From the IMG/VR virus record IMGVR_UViG_3300017717_000049, positions 1-28,374 of that record: a stretch of DNA of 28,374 nucleotides; one strand, given 5' to 3'. Origin of the DNA: a virus. Position numbers and translations under genes: made by a program. The notes beneath the pieces were generated by a model, which worked only from the letters and a program-made list of their open reading frames with translations, did no database searches and was not told the origin of the DNA. Shown here piece by piece: positions 1-6,523 of the stretch. The first letter of the stretch is position 1. Each line of letters starts with the position of its first letter.

Positions 1-1
1 C

Positions 2-130
2 TGTATGGGCCGCTTTGATCACGTTGGTCGCTATTGCACCTACTGCCCATCTGTGGAAGGCGTCATGCCTGGCAGGTTTGTCCTGCATCCGATGGCTGAC
101 GCTGAATACAAAGCCAGCCGCCCGTACTGA
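2..130 (+). CDS. Small Cys-containing protein, 5' end possibly missing
   Basis: An open frame enters from the left edge and ends at TGA 128-130, overlapping the next ATG by one base. That overlap is the junction style of this whole gene cluster and is the main reason to accept it. The visible 43 codons encode a peptide with three cysteines near the start (C1, then a C-T-Y-C pair at residues 12 and 15), suggestive of a metal-binding knuckle but too short to assign. An ATG at position 5 could be the true start, giving a 41-residue protein, or the gene may extend outside the window. I do not recognise the family. A longer open frame starting at 15 in another phase lacks this junction and looks like a shadow. 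Confidence 0.45.
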   Translation, partial: CMGRFDHVGRYCTYCPSVEGVMPGRFVLHPMADAEYKASRPY

Positions 131-351
131 TGAAACAGCTACAGGACACCGCTTCTACCATCAAAACCCTTCGCGATGGCATCGCCAAGGGTTATTGGAC
201 CCTTGAAGACCTTGATGCAGCACCACCTGGCAGCATCAGCAAAAACCACCGCAACCTGCTGCGGGATGAACCCAAGGCTGCGCAGGTTGAAGCGGGCCCA
301 AGCCCGCGAGACTTAGCACCAGCTACGACACCTGAACCCTTTGATTTCTGA
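130..351 (+). CDS. Hypothetical small protein (73 aa)
   Basis: The start ATG shares its A with the previous stop, and the stop TGA shares its A with the next ATG, so the gene is locked between two coupled neighbours. The product is hydrophilic, begins with a predicted helical stretch (residues 1-30, including a TLRDGIAKGYWTLEDLD segment) and ends in a proline/alanine-rich tail (about 50-73) likely to be disordered. The segment 'GYWTLEDLD' resembles short protein-interaction helices but gives no family. There are no signal peptide or membrane segments. I do not recognise it. It is probably an accessory or regulatory phage protein, judging only from its small neighbours. Confidence 0.6.
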   Translation: MKQLQDTASTIKTLRDGIAKGYWTLEDLDAAPPGSISKNHRNLLRDEPKAAQVEAGPSPRDLAPATTPEPFDF

Positions 352-617
352 TGAGCAACCTGAGCCGCATTGAATTCAACGCCACGCCTGAAGAGCGCAA
401 CAGACTGAACATAGAGGCAGCTGCCCACGGCATATCACGCAAAGAGCTGATTCGTGAGCGTGTTTTGTATCCGCAGCGCGTCGCTTCCCTAGGCAATGGC
501 CGTGACTCCATCGATCGCGCCATCACCGCTGTAAGCCGTCAGTACAACGGAATACCCAGGCACCAGCTAGAGCCGATCATCTGTACTGTCATATGCGCGT
601 TAGCAGCAGAGGGTTGA
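351..617 (+). CDS. Ribbon-helix-helix-like small protein
   Basis: The 88-residue product begins with a pattern typical of ribbon-helix-helix or MobC-like DNA-binding proteins. There is a short strand (residues 5-10, RIEFNA), then 'TPEERNRLNIEAAAHG' as the first helix, then 'ISRKELIRERVL' as the second helix, with the alanine/glycine turn these folds use. The C-terminal half (about 45-88) is less characteristic and ends in a hydrophobic helix. If the fold is right it would bind DNA as a dimer and could regulate this accessory operon, or assist DNA processing next to the terminase genes. The start overlaps the preceding stop by one base (TGATG). Fold assignment is by eye; target and role are inference. 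Confidence 0.6.
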   Translation: MSNLSRIEFNATPEERNRLNIEAAAHGISRKELIRERVLYPQRVASLGNGRDSIDRAITAVSRQYNGIPRHQLEPIICTVICALAAEG

Positions 618-664
618 CGGTATGCCATAGGTATGCCAGATTGGGTTTGGAGAGATCCCACCTG

Positions 665-907
665 ATGGACCATCACAATTACATGCTCGACCTGTTCGAG
701 TCGTTCCAACAGCACCAAGATCAGCTTGAAGCTTCAAACCTTCTAAAGCTGAAAGCCATGGAACCCGCCACCCGCTACTACGTCGAAGCCTCCCTTGACG
801 GCAGGCTCGAATGGACTGAATGGGCTTACACACGCCATGAGCGTGATCAGCTCATCCAAGACGCCAAAGACTGCGGTTTCTCCTACACCGTTGAGGAGCA
901 CGACTGA
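665..907 (+). CDS. Hypothetical small acidic protein (80 aa)
   Basis: The frame is open from 593, but I chose ATG 665 because it is preceded at about 8-14 bases by a GGAGAG stretch (near 649-654) and because the residues before it look non-coding. The product is rich in H, Q, E and D, with an amphipathic helix (about 7-30) followed by 'YYVEASLDGRLEWTEWAYTRHERDQLIQDAKDCGFSYTVEEHD'-type content, that is, a small alpha/beta protein. No motif is recognised. Its stop overlaps the next start by one base, so it is probably co-translated with the gene that follows. It is likely a phage accessory protein; function unknown. Confidence 0.6.
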   Translation: MDHHNYMLDLFESFQQHQDQLEASNLLKLKAMEPATRYYVEASLDGRLEWTEWAYTRHERDQLIQDAKDCGFSYTVEEHD

Positions 908-1083
908 TGACTTACGAAATCACCAAAAAAACAGACGGATTTTGGTACAAGTGCTGGTTTCACTCTCCCGAGCTGCAACCATTCGCTGAAGTCGAAAATG
1001 CTCTAGTCGGAGCAAGCCTTGGCCCTTTTGCTACAGCTCAGGAAGCAGAAGCAGCTGCAAAAGAATTTATGCAGAGCCTCTAG
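907..1083 (+). CDS. Hypothetical 58-aa protein
   Basis: This is a short open frame starting at the ATG that overlaps the previous TGA by one base, ending TAG 1081-1083. The 58-residue product contains aromatic residues (F12, W13, Y14, W17, F18) and a C-terminal 'FATAQEAEAAAKEFMQSL' helix, the typical ending of small proteins that read 'G-x-F-x-T-x-x-E-A-x-x-x-A'. The organisation resembles small beta-beta-alpha domains found in many phage accessory genes, but no family is assigned. The 130 bases after it (1084-1213) hold no gene I can defend; they contain an 11-base palindrome (CACCCTGGGTG, near 1142) of unknown meaning. Confidence 0.6.
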   Translation: MTYEITKKTDGFWYKCWFHSPELQPFAEVENALVGASLGPFATAQEAEAAAKEFMQSL

Positions 1084-1213
1084 CCACACCTCGGGGAGCC
1101 TGATGCCTGACTCTTTCCCCAGCAGGCTGAAAGCTATACAACACCCTGGGTGCAGGGAAAGGCAGGGCAGGACCATCGGCCTGATCCATCCCCCGACATC
1201 ACATCTCAAAACC

Positions 1214-1357
1214 ATGGACAAAGATTCCCTTCGCGCTCTGCAACGCCACAATGAACTCAGCCAGTTCCTCGACTATGAGCGACGCCTCAGAGCTGCCTAT
1301 GCCCGCAGCCAAGATTCGCACCCTCGAAGACGGTTGCGTGAGGATTCAAGTCGGTGA
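1214..1357 (+). CDS. Possible small basic protein (47 aa)
   Basis: This open frame encodes 47 residues with a plausible N-terminal helix (DKDSLRALQRHNELSQFLDY) but an arginine-rich, low-quality C-terminus that overlaps the following frame. The frame is open further upstream (an ATG at 1103 is possible). No convincing ribosome binding site is seen for any start. The end overlaps the next candidate gene by about 80 bases in a different phase, which is unusual for this window. Either the first half is a real gene whose tail is translated twice, or the two frames were once one gene. I keep it at low confidence. Confidence 0.3.
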   Translation: MDKDSLRALQRHNELSQFLDYERRLRAAYARSQDSHPRRRLREDSSR

Positions 1358-1457
1358 TGGCCCCGGTGCCTTTGTTGGCACTGTCAGCTCAATGCACCTC
1401 GTAGAACCAAAAATTCTGCAGCTTCAACAGTATTGGCGCAAAGTCCATCGCCCTTGA
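1275..1457 (+). CDS. Hypothetical small protein (60 aa)
   Basis: The product reads like a small beta-rich domain: 'KIRTLEDGCVRIQVG' and 'AFVGTVSSMHLVEPKILQLQQYWRK' have alternating hydrophobics and a terminal helix. I chose ATG 1275; ATG 1299 (product beginning MPAAKIRTL) would shorten the overlap with the preceding frame and is equally possible. No clear Shine-Dalgarno sequence precedes either. It is the last gene before the terminase pair, from which it is separated by 36 bases holding a small inverted repeat. Function unknown; coding nature is supported mainly by amino-acid composition. Confidence 0.5.
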   Translation: MSDASELPMPAAKIRTLEDGCVRIQVGDGPGAFVGTVSSMHLVEPKILQLQQYWRKVHRP

Positions 1458-1475
1458 GCTACCCTTGTGCCAAAC

Positions 1476-1492
1476 CCCTGTTAACTTCAGGG
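1476..1492 (+). promoter_or_regulatory. Inverted repeat just before the small terminase start
   Basis: CCCTG (1476-1480) and CAGGG (1488-1492) form a five-base-pair stem with a seven-base loop that ends one base before the ATG at 1494. In RNA it would involve the only G-rich bases available for ribosome binding, so it could dampen small terminase translation. In DNA it could be a protein-binding site. Five base pairs is weak and could be chance. Confidence 0.25.
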
Positions 1493-1493
1493 C

Positions 1494-1814
1494 ATGGCAA
1501 AAAAAAGCACTAACACTGAAGTCGAAGAACGTGTCAATACTGTCTACCAGTTATTGCTGGAGTCGCATTCGCGTTTTGAGATCGTACAATATGGTGCGCA
1601 AAACTGGGGCGTGCAAGCACGTCAGGTTGATAAATACCTGGCAAGAGCAAGGCAGCTCATCGCTGAAGACTCAGAGATCAAACGTGAAGAATGGCTGGCA
1701 TCTGCTGTGTCTCGGCTTGTGCAATATGAAAAACGCGCTGGTCGCAATGACAATTTAATGGTTGCCATGAAAGCCTTGGAGACACAAGCCAAGCTTCTTC
1801 AGTTCGACATCTGA
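1494..1814 (+). CDS. terS: Terminase small subunit
   Basis: This 106-residue protein directly precedes and is coupled to (TGATG) the large terminase, the usual place for the small subunit. That subunit recognises the packaging site on phage DNA and delivers it to the large subunit. The N-terminal half (about 8-50) has a helix-turn-helix arrangement: a helix through 'VEERVNTVYQLLLES', then 'RFEIVQYGAQNWGVQARQVDKYLARARQL', where 'W-G-V-x-x-R-Q-V-D-K-Y' looks like a recognition helix with its preceding turn. The C-terminal half is helical and would form the oligomerisation part. It is smaller than lambda Nu1 (181 aa) but similar to many short TerS proteins. Function is inferred from fold pattern and position; no packaging site was identified. 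Confidence 0.8.
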   Translation: MAKKSTNTEVEERVNTVYQLLLESHSRFEIVQYGAQNWGVQARQVDKYLARARQLIAEDSEIKREEWLASAVSRLVQYEKRAGRNDNLMVAMKALETQAKLLQFDI

Positions 1815-3133
1815 TGTCGTTATTGGCTGGACTTACAAGAGACGAATCACTGCTCGCTTTTGCTGAGCCTGTAGATGACGATCGCACAGAAGACATCGTG
1901 CAGGTCTTGACTAATGGCCTAACAGAACCACAGCGGCAAGTCTGGAATGCTGACCATCGTTTTAAGTTGCTCTGCTCTGGGCGGCGTTTTGGCAAAACCT
2001 ACCTATGCATTACTCGCCTGATTTGCTGGGCGATGGAAAAGCCAGGCAGCCTCTGCTGGTACGTCACGGCCAACTATCGGATGGCTAAGCAGATTGCATG
2101 GAGGCAACTCAAGACGATGACGCCTGAAGGCATGATTGCAAAAAAAAACGAGACTGATCTGTCAATCGAATTGATCAACGGCAGTGAGATTGCATTGCGT
2201 GGTGCTGACAATGAGGACAGCTTGCGCGGCGTAAGCCTGTCAGCTCTTGTTGTAGATGAGGCGGCTTACGTCAAGCAGACAGCGTGGGAGATGGTGCTTC
2301 GTCCTGCTTTGTCAGATCAAAATGGTCCGGCATGGTTTATCACCACACCTGCTGGGCTGAACTGGTTTCACGATCTTTGGGAGCAGGCACAAGATCAAAC
2401 TGATTGGGACACTTTCTCTTTCACCACGATCGATGGTGGCAACGTGTCTGCTGAGGAGATTGAAGCGGCACGCAACACGCTCGATGAGCGCACATTTCGC
2501 CAGGAGTACCTTGCCAGCTTCGAGACGCTATCTGGCAGGGTTTATCCAGGCTTCAGCGATGAAAACATCTCAGAAGACATCGTTGATACCGGTGGTCCTA
2601 TCTATTGGGGCACTGACTTTAACGTCAGCATCATGGCAGGCGTCTTGGGTAGCAGGGTTGGTGACACGCTGCATATTTGGGATGAGTTAGCCGTCAAACA
2701 ATCGAACACTGATGAAGTGTGTTCAATGCTTCAACAGCGGTTCCCAGGCCGCAAAATTATTGCTTACCCAGACCCAACGGGCTCTGCACGCAAAACCTCA
2801 TCTGCTGGCAGAACTGACCATGACATCATCAGGCGTTTTGGCTTTGGTTGCATAAGCCCTAAAGCACCATGGGCCGTTAAAGACAAGATCAATGCAACGA
2901 ACATGATGATCAAAAGCGCTAAGGGCAGCATCCGCCTTTTTGTTCACCCACGGTGCAAGCACACCATCAAAGCACTCAAAAACGTGACGTTTAAAGAAGG
3001 CGCTGAAGATTACGTGATCGACAAGACGGCCAACATTGAGCACTGGACAGACGGTTTAGGCTATTTGATCTTGGCCGAATACAATCCACTGCATGAGCGT
3101 GCTGGTCGTGGTACTGGCATTAGGCTTTACTAA
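1814..3133 (+). CDS. terL: Terminase large subunit (ATPase-nuclease)
   Basis: This 439-residue packaging motor pumps DNA into the prohead and cuts the concatemer. The ATPase half shows a Walker A-like loop at residues 55-62 (SGRRFGKT), a Walker B at about 145-149 (LVVDE, with D148 and catalytic E149) and a coupling motif at 177-181 (TTPAG). The nuclease half begins around residue 262 with 'YWGTDFN', where D268 is the expected first metal ligand of the RNase H-like fold. It continues through 'YPDPTGS', and a late 'HWTDGLGY' segment supplies the last acidic ligand. The length is normal for the family. The start overlaps the small subunit stop by one base. Assignment is secure; the cutting mode (headful or cohesive ends) cannot be told by eye. 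Confidence 0.96.
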   Translation: MSLLAGLTRDESLLAFAEPVDDDRTEDIVQVLTNGLTEPQRQVWNADHRFKLLCSGRRFGKTYLCITRLICWAMEKPGSLCWYVTANYRMAKQIAWRQLKTMTPEGMIAKKNETDLSIELINGSEIALRGADNEDSLRGVSLSALVVDEAAYVKQTAWEMVLRPALSDQNGPAWFITTPAGLNWFHDLWEQAQDQTDWDTFSFTTIDGGNVSAEEIEAARNTLDERTFRQEYLASFETLSGRVYPGFSDENISEDIVDTGGPIYWGTDFNVSIMAGVLGSRVGDTLHIWDELAVKQSNTDEVCSMLQQRFPGRKIIAYPDPTGSARKTSSAGRTDHDIIRRFGFGCISPKAPWAVKDKINATNMMIKSAKGSIRLFVHPRCKHTIKALKNVTFKEGAEDYVIDKTANIEHWTDGLGYLILAEYNPLHERAGRGTGIRLY

Positions 3134-3163
3134 ACTGCAAGCATCGTCGGGCGGGATTTAGCT

Positions 3164-4606
3164 GTGTATTCAGGGTTCTCTGGGCGGCAACGTGTAGGCA
3201 ACGTCACTCAGGTGAACGACCCGAATACAGCATGGGTCAACATGGAACCCCACTGGGGTTTGATTGAAACGTTATTGGGCGGAACGTACAAGATCAGAAA
3301 AGGCCACAGAAAGTACCTTCCGCAGGAACCAAGAGAGCAGGACATCAGCTATGACGCCAGATTGCTGCGTTCTGTTCTTGCACCGTATTACGTCAGACTT
3401 GAGCGGATGCTTGCAGGCATGTTGACTCGTAAGCCTGTGCGTCTTGATGACGTGCCGGATGTAATCCGTGAGCAACTGTTTGACGTTGACTTGCAGGGCA
3501 ATGATCTACAGACGTGGTTGTTTGCGGCTAGCAGGGTTTGCATACGATATGGGCACGTCGGTGTCTTAGTTGATGCGCCTGCTGCTGGCCAGAACGGTCG
3601 TCCCTACTGGGTTACATACACGCCGCGAGAAATTTTAGGTTCTAGGACTGAATTAAAAGATGGCAAGCAGCAGCTGACGCAGTTGCGTTTAGCCGAAAAG
3701 ATTGTCGTACCTGACGGTTTATACGGTGAAAAGCAAGTTGAGCAAGTCAGGGTATTGACCCCTGGTGCATTTGAAATTCACCAGAAAGATCAGAAAGGCG
3801 ATTTCGTTATTGTTGATGAGGGCAGAACAAGCTTGAGCGAGATTCCGTTCAGTGTTGCCTACTCGAACAGGATGGGCGTGCTTGAGTCGTTGCCGCCGTT
3901 GGCTGATATTGCTGAGCTGAACTTGCAGCATTATCAGGTGCAGTCTGATCTGAGCAATCAGCTGCACATCTCCGCCGTCCCGATGCTCGCTCTGTTTGGC
4001 TTTCCTGCTGCAGCAGAAGAGATCAGCGCAGGCCCTGGGGAAGCAATGGCGTTGCCTGAAGGCAGCGACGCACGCTATATCGAACCGGCTGGCAACAGCT
4101 ACGAAGCGCAGTTCAAGCAGCTCGATCGTATTGCTGAGCAGATCAATGCTTTAGGCCTGGCCAGTATTCTTGGCAGCAAATTGTCTGCTGAGACAGCAGA
4201 AGCTAAACGCATTGACCGCAGCCAAGGCGACAGCACCATGATGGTTGTTGCTCAGCAGATGCAAGACATGATTGACAACTGCCTGCGATTCCATGCTGAG
4301 TACATGCAGGAACGCACTGCTGGCAGCAGTTTGGTTAACCGTGATTTCATGGGCATCAGGCTTGACCCGCAGGAAATCCAAGCGTTATTGCAGCTTTACA
4401 CCGCAGGCACGATCACACAAGAAACACTGTTGTTGCAGCTAGAGGCTGGAGAGGTGCTTGGTGATGACTTCGATGTCGAGCAGGAGATTGAGGCGACGCA
4501 AACTGGCGGCTTGATCGAAATGAATCAGCCGGAGCCGACGCCAACACCAGCAGAAGACGTCACAATGCCAGAAGCAGCACCGGAGCAGTCTGATGAACTG
4601 GATTGA
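3164..4606 (+). CDS. Portal protein (DUF4055-like)
   Basis: The 480-residue protein sits immediately after the large terminase, the standard position for the dodecameric portal through which DNA enters and leaves the head. The N-terminal third contains the pattern 'HRKYLPQEPREQD...YDARLLRS...Y.VRLERMLAGMLTRKPV', which I associate with the DUF4055 portal-like family. The C-terminal 60 residues are acidic and proline-rich (E, P, T), as is common in portals. The start is GTG 3164 with GCGGGA about ten bases upstream; ATG 3242 is a less likely alternative because the frame before it is well formed. The end overlaps the next gene by 14 bases. Family assignment rests on remembered motif pattern plus position. 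Confidence 0.88.
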   Translation: MYSGFSGRQRVGNVTQVNDPNTAWVNMEPHWGLIETLLGGTYKIRKGHRKYLPQEPREQDISYDARLLRSVLAPYYVRLERMLAGMLTRKPVRLDDVPDVIREQLFDVDLQGNDLQTWLFAASRVCIRYGHVGVLVDAPAAGQNGRPYWVTYTPREILGSRTELKDGKQQLTQLRLAEKIVVPDGLYGEKQVEQVRVLTPGAFEIHQKDQKGDFVIVDEGRTSLSEIPFSVAYSNRMGVLESLPPLADIAELNLQHYQVQSDLSNQLHISAVPMLALFGFPAAAEEISAGPGEAMALPEGSDARYIEPAGNSYEAQFKQLDRIAEQINALGLASILGSKLSAETAEAKRIDRSQGDSTMMVVAQQMQDMIDNCLRFHAEYMQERTAGSSLVNRDFMGIRLDPQEIQALLQLYTAGTITQETLLLQLEAGEVLGDDFDVEQEIEATQTGGLIEMNQPEPTPTPAEDVTMPEAAPEQSDELD

Positions 4607-4877
4607 CAGGCTGCGCCGAGGTGAGCCGTCTGATCAAAGCAGTCAGCTTCTGTATTACGTGCGCAGTGAGCTGCTCAGTGAGTATTTTGCTGTCATCCGC
4701 GTTACATGGTTCAACAATAAAGGTATTTGCTGCATTAGTGAAACCTGCGTAGAGAAACGTGAAATAGATGTGTTGGCTGTGTTTTCTGATGTTGTAGGTA
4801 TGGCCTTGCGTGCCGGGTCAAATGTTTGTGTAATTTGCGCAGAAGATCCTGAGTATTTGGGTATTTATGACACATGA
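4593..4877 (+). CDS. Hypothetical protein between portal and minor head protein
   Basis: This 94-residue product overlaps the portal end by 14 bases and the minor head gene by 4 bases (ATGA), so it is embedded in the head operon. After a charged N-terminus (RLRRGEPSDQSSQ) it alternates strands and a helix: 'YYVRSELLSEYFAVIRVTWFNNKGICCISETCVEKREIDVLAVFSDVVGMALRAGSNVCVICA'. It carries five cysteines, including a CC pair at about 46-47, but their spacing gives no recognised metal site. There are no membrane segments. I do not recognise the family. By context it may be a head-assembly accessory factor. Confidence 0.6.
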   Translation: MNWIDRLRRGEPSDQSSQLLYYVRSELLSEYFAVIRVTWFNNKGICCISETCVEKREIDVLAVFSDVVGMALRAGSNVCVICAEDPEYLGIYDT

Positions 4878-6016
4878 CCACACCTGCGGAGCTTTACAAA
4901 AATGCAATCGACCTCAATCGGTTTAGCAATAGTGTCGCGCGTCGAATTGTACGCACATATAACAATCTCATTGTGGATGCTGTTAAGCGTTTGGCTGCTT
5001 CTGACGTTGGTCCGACAGCTACACAAGCTGCACGGCTTCAAGCGATTCTGGCGCAGCTGAAGACATCGTTAGAGGGTTGGGCTGGGACAGCAACAGCAGT
5101 GTCTGTTGAAGAGCTGCAAGGCTTAGTTGAGCTGCAAACGAAGTTTGTAACCAACATATTGAACGGTGAGTTGCCTGATGATTTGCTCTTGCAGGTGCGG
5201 AGCGTGCGAATCAGCCCGCAGTTTGCGCAGGCTGTAGCGACCATCGACCCAACGACTTACAACGTCGTGACGCTGAGCGATGATCTTGGCGCGACAGTAG
5301 CTGGAGTCCCAAAGCAGTTCAAACTTGATATTGGCGATGGCACGACAATAACTTTGCCAAATGGGGCAACACTTGCTGCGTCATATAGGCGTCTGGCTGG
5401 GCAGCAGGCCGAGATATTTACGAAAGAAGTACAAAACGGTTTGATACTTGGCGAGTCATCGGACAAGATCGCAAAGCGTTTGCGTCGTCAGCTGACGGCT
5501 GTGCCCAATAACCAGATCAAGGCGATGGTGCGCACCAGCGTGAATCAAGTCGCCAATGCTGCAAGCCAAGCGGTTTACAGCCAGAATCAAGAGATCACTA
5601 AGCGTTACAGGTACATCGCAACGCTCGACAGCAGAACGTCTGCTATCTGTCGTGCATTGGACGGTCGCACGTTTGAATACAACAAAGGGCCAACACCGCC
5701 GCAGCATTTCAACTGCCGGTCAACCACTGTCCCGATCGTTGATTACAAGGGTTTAGACATTCCGCCGCCAAAGCCTGGCAAGCGTCGTAGCTCTGGTGGC
5801 TTAGTTCCTGCCGACCAAACGTATGGTCAATGGCTGTCTAACCAGAGCAAGGAAGTCAAAGCGGATGTGCTTGGCGTAAAGCAGGTGCCGTACTTCAACA
5901 TGCTGTCTCGCAAGTATGGGCCGTCGGTAGCGATTAGGAAGTTTGTGTCGGCTGATGGTACGGAGGTGACGTTGCAAGAACTGCAAGCGCGTTATCCTGG
6001 TGTGAAGCGTTCTTAG
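4874..6016 (+). CDS. Phage Mu F-like / SPP1 gp7-like minor head protein
   Basis: The 380-residue protein has the hallmark C-terminal region of the Mu gpF/SPP1 gp7 minor head family. At about residues 247-292, 'YRYIATLDSRTSAICRALDGRTFEYNKGP...PQHFNCRSTTVPI' contains the conserved T-L-D-x-R-T-x-x-x-C, D-G and H-x-N-C-R-S elements; the two Cys and one His are potential metal ligands. The N-terminal 230 residues are mostly helical. Family members bind the portal and are carried in the capsid, where they are thought to help DNA exit or head assembly. It follows the portal cluster as expected. The last 60 residues (after KRRSSGGLVPAD) form a further conserved-looking segment ending in a helix. Family assignment is strong; exact role is inferred. 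Confidence 0.9.
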   Translation: MTTPAELYKNAIDLNRFSNSVARRIVRTYNNLIVDAVKRLAASDVGPTATQAARLQAILAQLKTSLEGWAGTATAVSVEELQGLVELQTKFVTNILNGELPDDLLLQVRSVRISPQFAQAVATIDPTTYNVVTLSDDLGATVAGVPKQFKLDIGDGTTITLPNGATLAASYRRLAGQQAEIFTKEVQNGLILGESSDKIAKRLRRQLTAVPNNQIKAMVRTSVNQVANAASQAVYSQNQEITKRYRYIATLDSRTSAICRALDGRTFEYNKGPTPPQHFNCRSTTVPIVDYKGLDIPPPKPGKRRSSGGLVPADQTYGQWLSNQSKEVKADVLGVKQVPYFNMLSRKYGPSVAIRKFVSADGTEVTLQELQARYPGVKRS

Positions 6017-6022
6017 GTCGCT

Positions 6023-6097
6023 ATGCCAGGTCACTACGGACACGGTGGAAAGAAAAAACCTATGGGCAAGAAAAAGCCCAAGAAAAAAAAGAAGTAA
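6023..6097 (+). CDS. Tiny lysine-rich protein (24 aa)
   Basis: This short open frame (start ATG 6023, stop TAA 6095-6097) encodes a 24-residue peptide with 11 lysines, in the form MPGHYGHGG followed by K-P-M-G-K-P-K runs. The stop overlaps the next ATG as TAATG. I recall similar tiny MPGHYG-K-rich genes in the head operons of marine cyanophages. A peptide this basic probably binds nucleic acid or an acidic protein surface. It could travel inside the capsid with DNA, but that is inference. The start is preceded by TAGGTCG at 6014-6020, a weak ribosome site. Its lysine codons contain an A8 run with a canonical slippery heptamer, described separately. Too short to search reliably. Confidence 0.6.
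   Translation: MPGHYGHGGKKKPMGKKKPKKKKK
6085..6091 (+). promoter_or_regulatory. Candidate -1 ribosomal slippery heptamer A AAA AAG
   Basis: In the frame of the 24-aa gene the sequence reads A AAA AAG at 6085-6091, followed by AAG and the TAA stop. A -1 slip there would read GAA-GTA-ATG and continue without a stop into the following 79-aa frame, making a fusion of about 103 residues. A AAA AAG is the most slippery heptamer known in bacteria. However, lysine runs create it by chance, so a functional role is a hypothesis. Confidence 0.3.
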
Positions 6098-6336
6098 TGG
6101 CTAGGAAGCAGCGGCGCGTACCAAAGGACAAGGCCACTGGTCTGCCTAAGAAGTACCTGTCAGGTGCAAAAAATCGTGCTGCCAAAGCGCGTGAAATTAA
6201 ACGGACTGCCGACGCCTACAAGCGCGGTGAGTTCATCGACATCAAAGCTGTTTCCAAAACGAGGACTAAGCAGGATGGCACCAAAAAGAAAGCCACTAAG
6301 CGCCGCAACAAAAGAAACACTCAAAAAAAAGGCTGA
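6097..6336 (+). CDS. Small basic protein of the PKKYLSG type (79 aa)
   Basis: The product has about 30 Lys/Arg in 79 residues. The N-terminal core 'VPKDKATGLPKKYLSGAKNRAAKAREIKRTADAYKRGEF' matches a small domain I remember from cyanophages and from algal giant viruses, where it begins with a P-K-x-x-x-G-x-P-K-x-Y-L pattern; it may correspond to DUF5824, though I cannot verify the number. The tail (about 52-79) is a lysine/arginine extension. There is no membrane segment or enzyme motif. It is coupled to the 24-aa gene by TAATG and overlaps the next gene by 62 bases. Likely a virion-associated or nucleic-acid-binding protein, by charge and by its position between minor head and scaffold genes. 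Confidence 0.7.
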   Translation: MARKQRRVPKDKATGLPKKYLSGAKNRAAKAREIKRTADAYKRGEFIDIKAVSKTRTKQDGTKKKATKRRNKRNTQKKG

Positions 6337-6523
6337 TAAGTCACGATTCACCTACGGCCAGTTGGCTGCTGTATATCGACGCGGTCAAGGTGCGTATCTG
6401 TCGAGTGGATCGCGCAACGTGTCTATGGCTGCGTGGGCCATGGGACGTGTCAACAGTTTTGTTTCTGGTAAAGGCGGAGCCCGGAAGGCTGACGCTGACC
6501 TCTTGAAAAAGAAGAAGAAGTGA
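6275..6523 (+). CDS. Small basic protein with a GAYLSSGSR motif (82 aa)
   Basis: I chose ATG 6275, preceded by GAGGA around 6260-6264, instead of the longer open frame from 6164, whose first residues are shadow sequence. The 82-residue product has a basic N-terminus, then 'YGQLAAVYRRGQGAYLSSGSRNVSMAAWAMGRVNSFVSGKGGARKADADL' and a K6-type tail. The combination 'RG-x-A-Y-x-x-S-G-S-R...W-A-x-x-R-V-x-S-F...K-A-D-x-D-L' is a domain I know from phages and large algal viruses (possibly DUF5872; number unverified). Its function is not established to my knowledge. The stop overlaps the next start (TGATG). The domain and the preceding PKKYLSG domain often travel together, which supports both calls. Confidence 0.75.
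   Translation: MAPKRKPLSAATKETLKKKADKSRFTYGQLAAVYRRGQGAYLSSGSRNVSMAAWAMGRVNSFVSGKGGARKADADLLKKKKK

Noticed and set aside
1465-1758. 97-aa open frame overlapping the small terminase
   Set aside because: It is out of phase with the small terminase, has no coupling to the large terminase and reads as basic, Cys/Trp-rich shadow sequence.
6308-6335. Second A-rich run at the end of the 79-aa gene as another frameshift site
   Set aside because: In that gene's frame the run reads CAA-AAA-AAA-GGC, which is not an X XXY YYZ heptamer, and the next gene already begins upstream of it.
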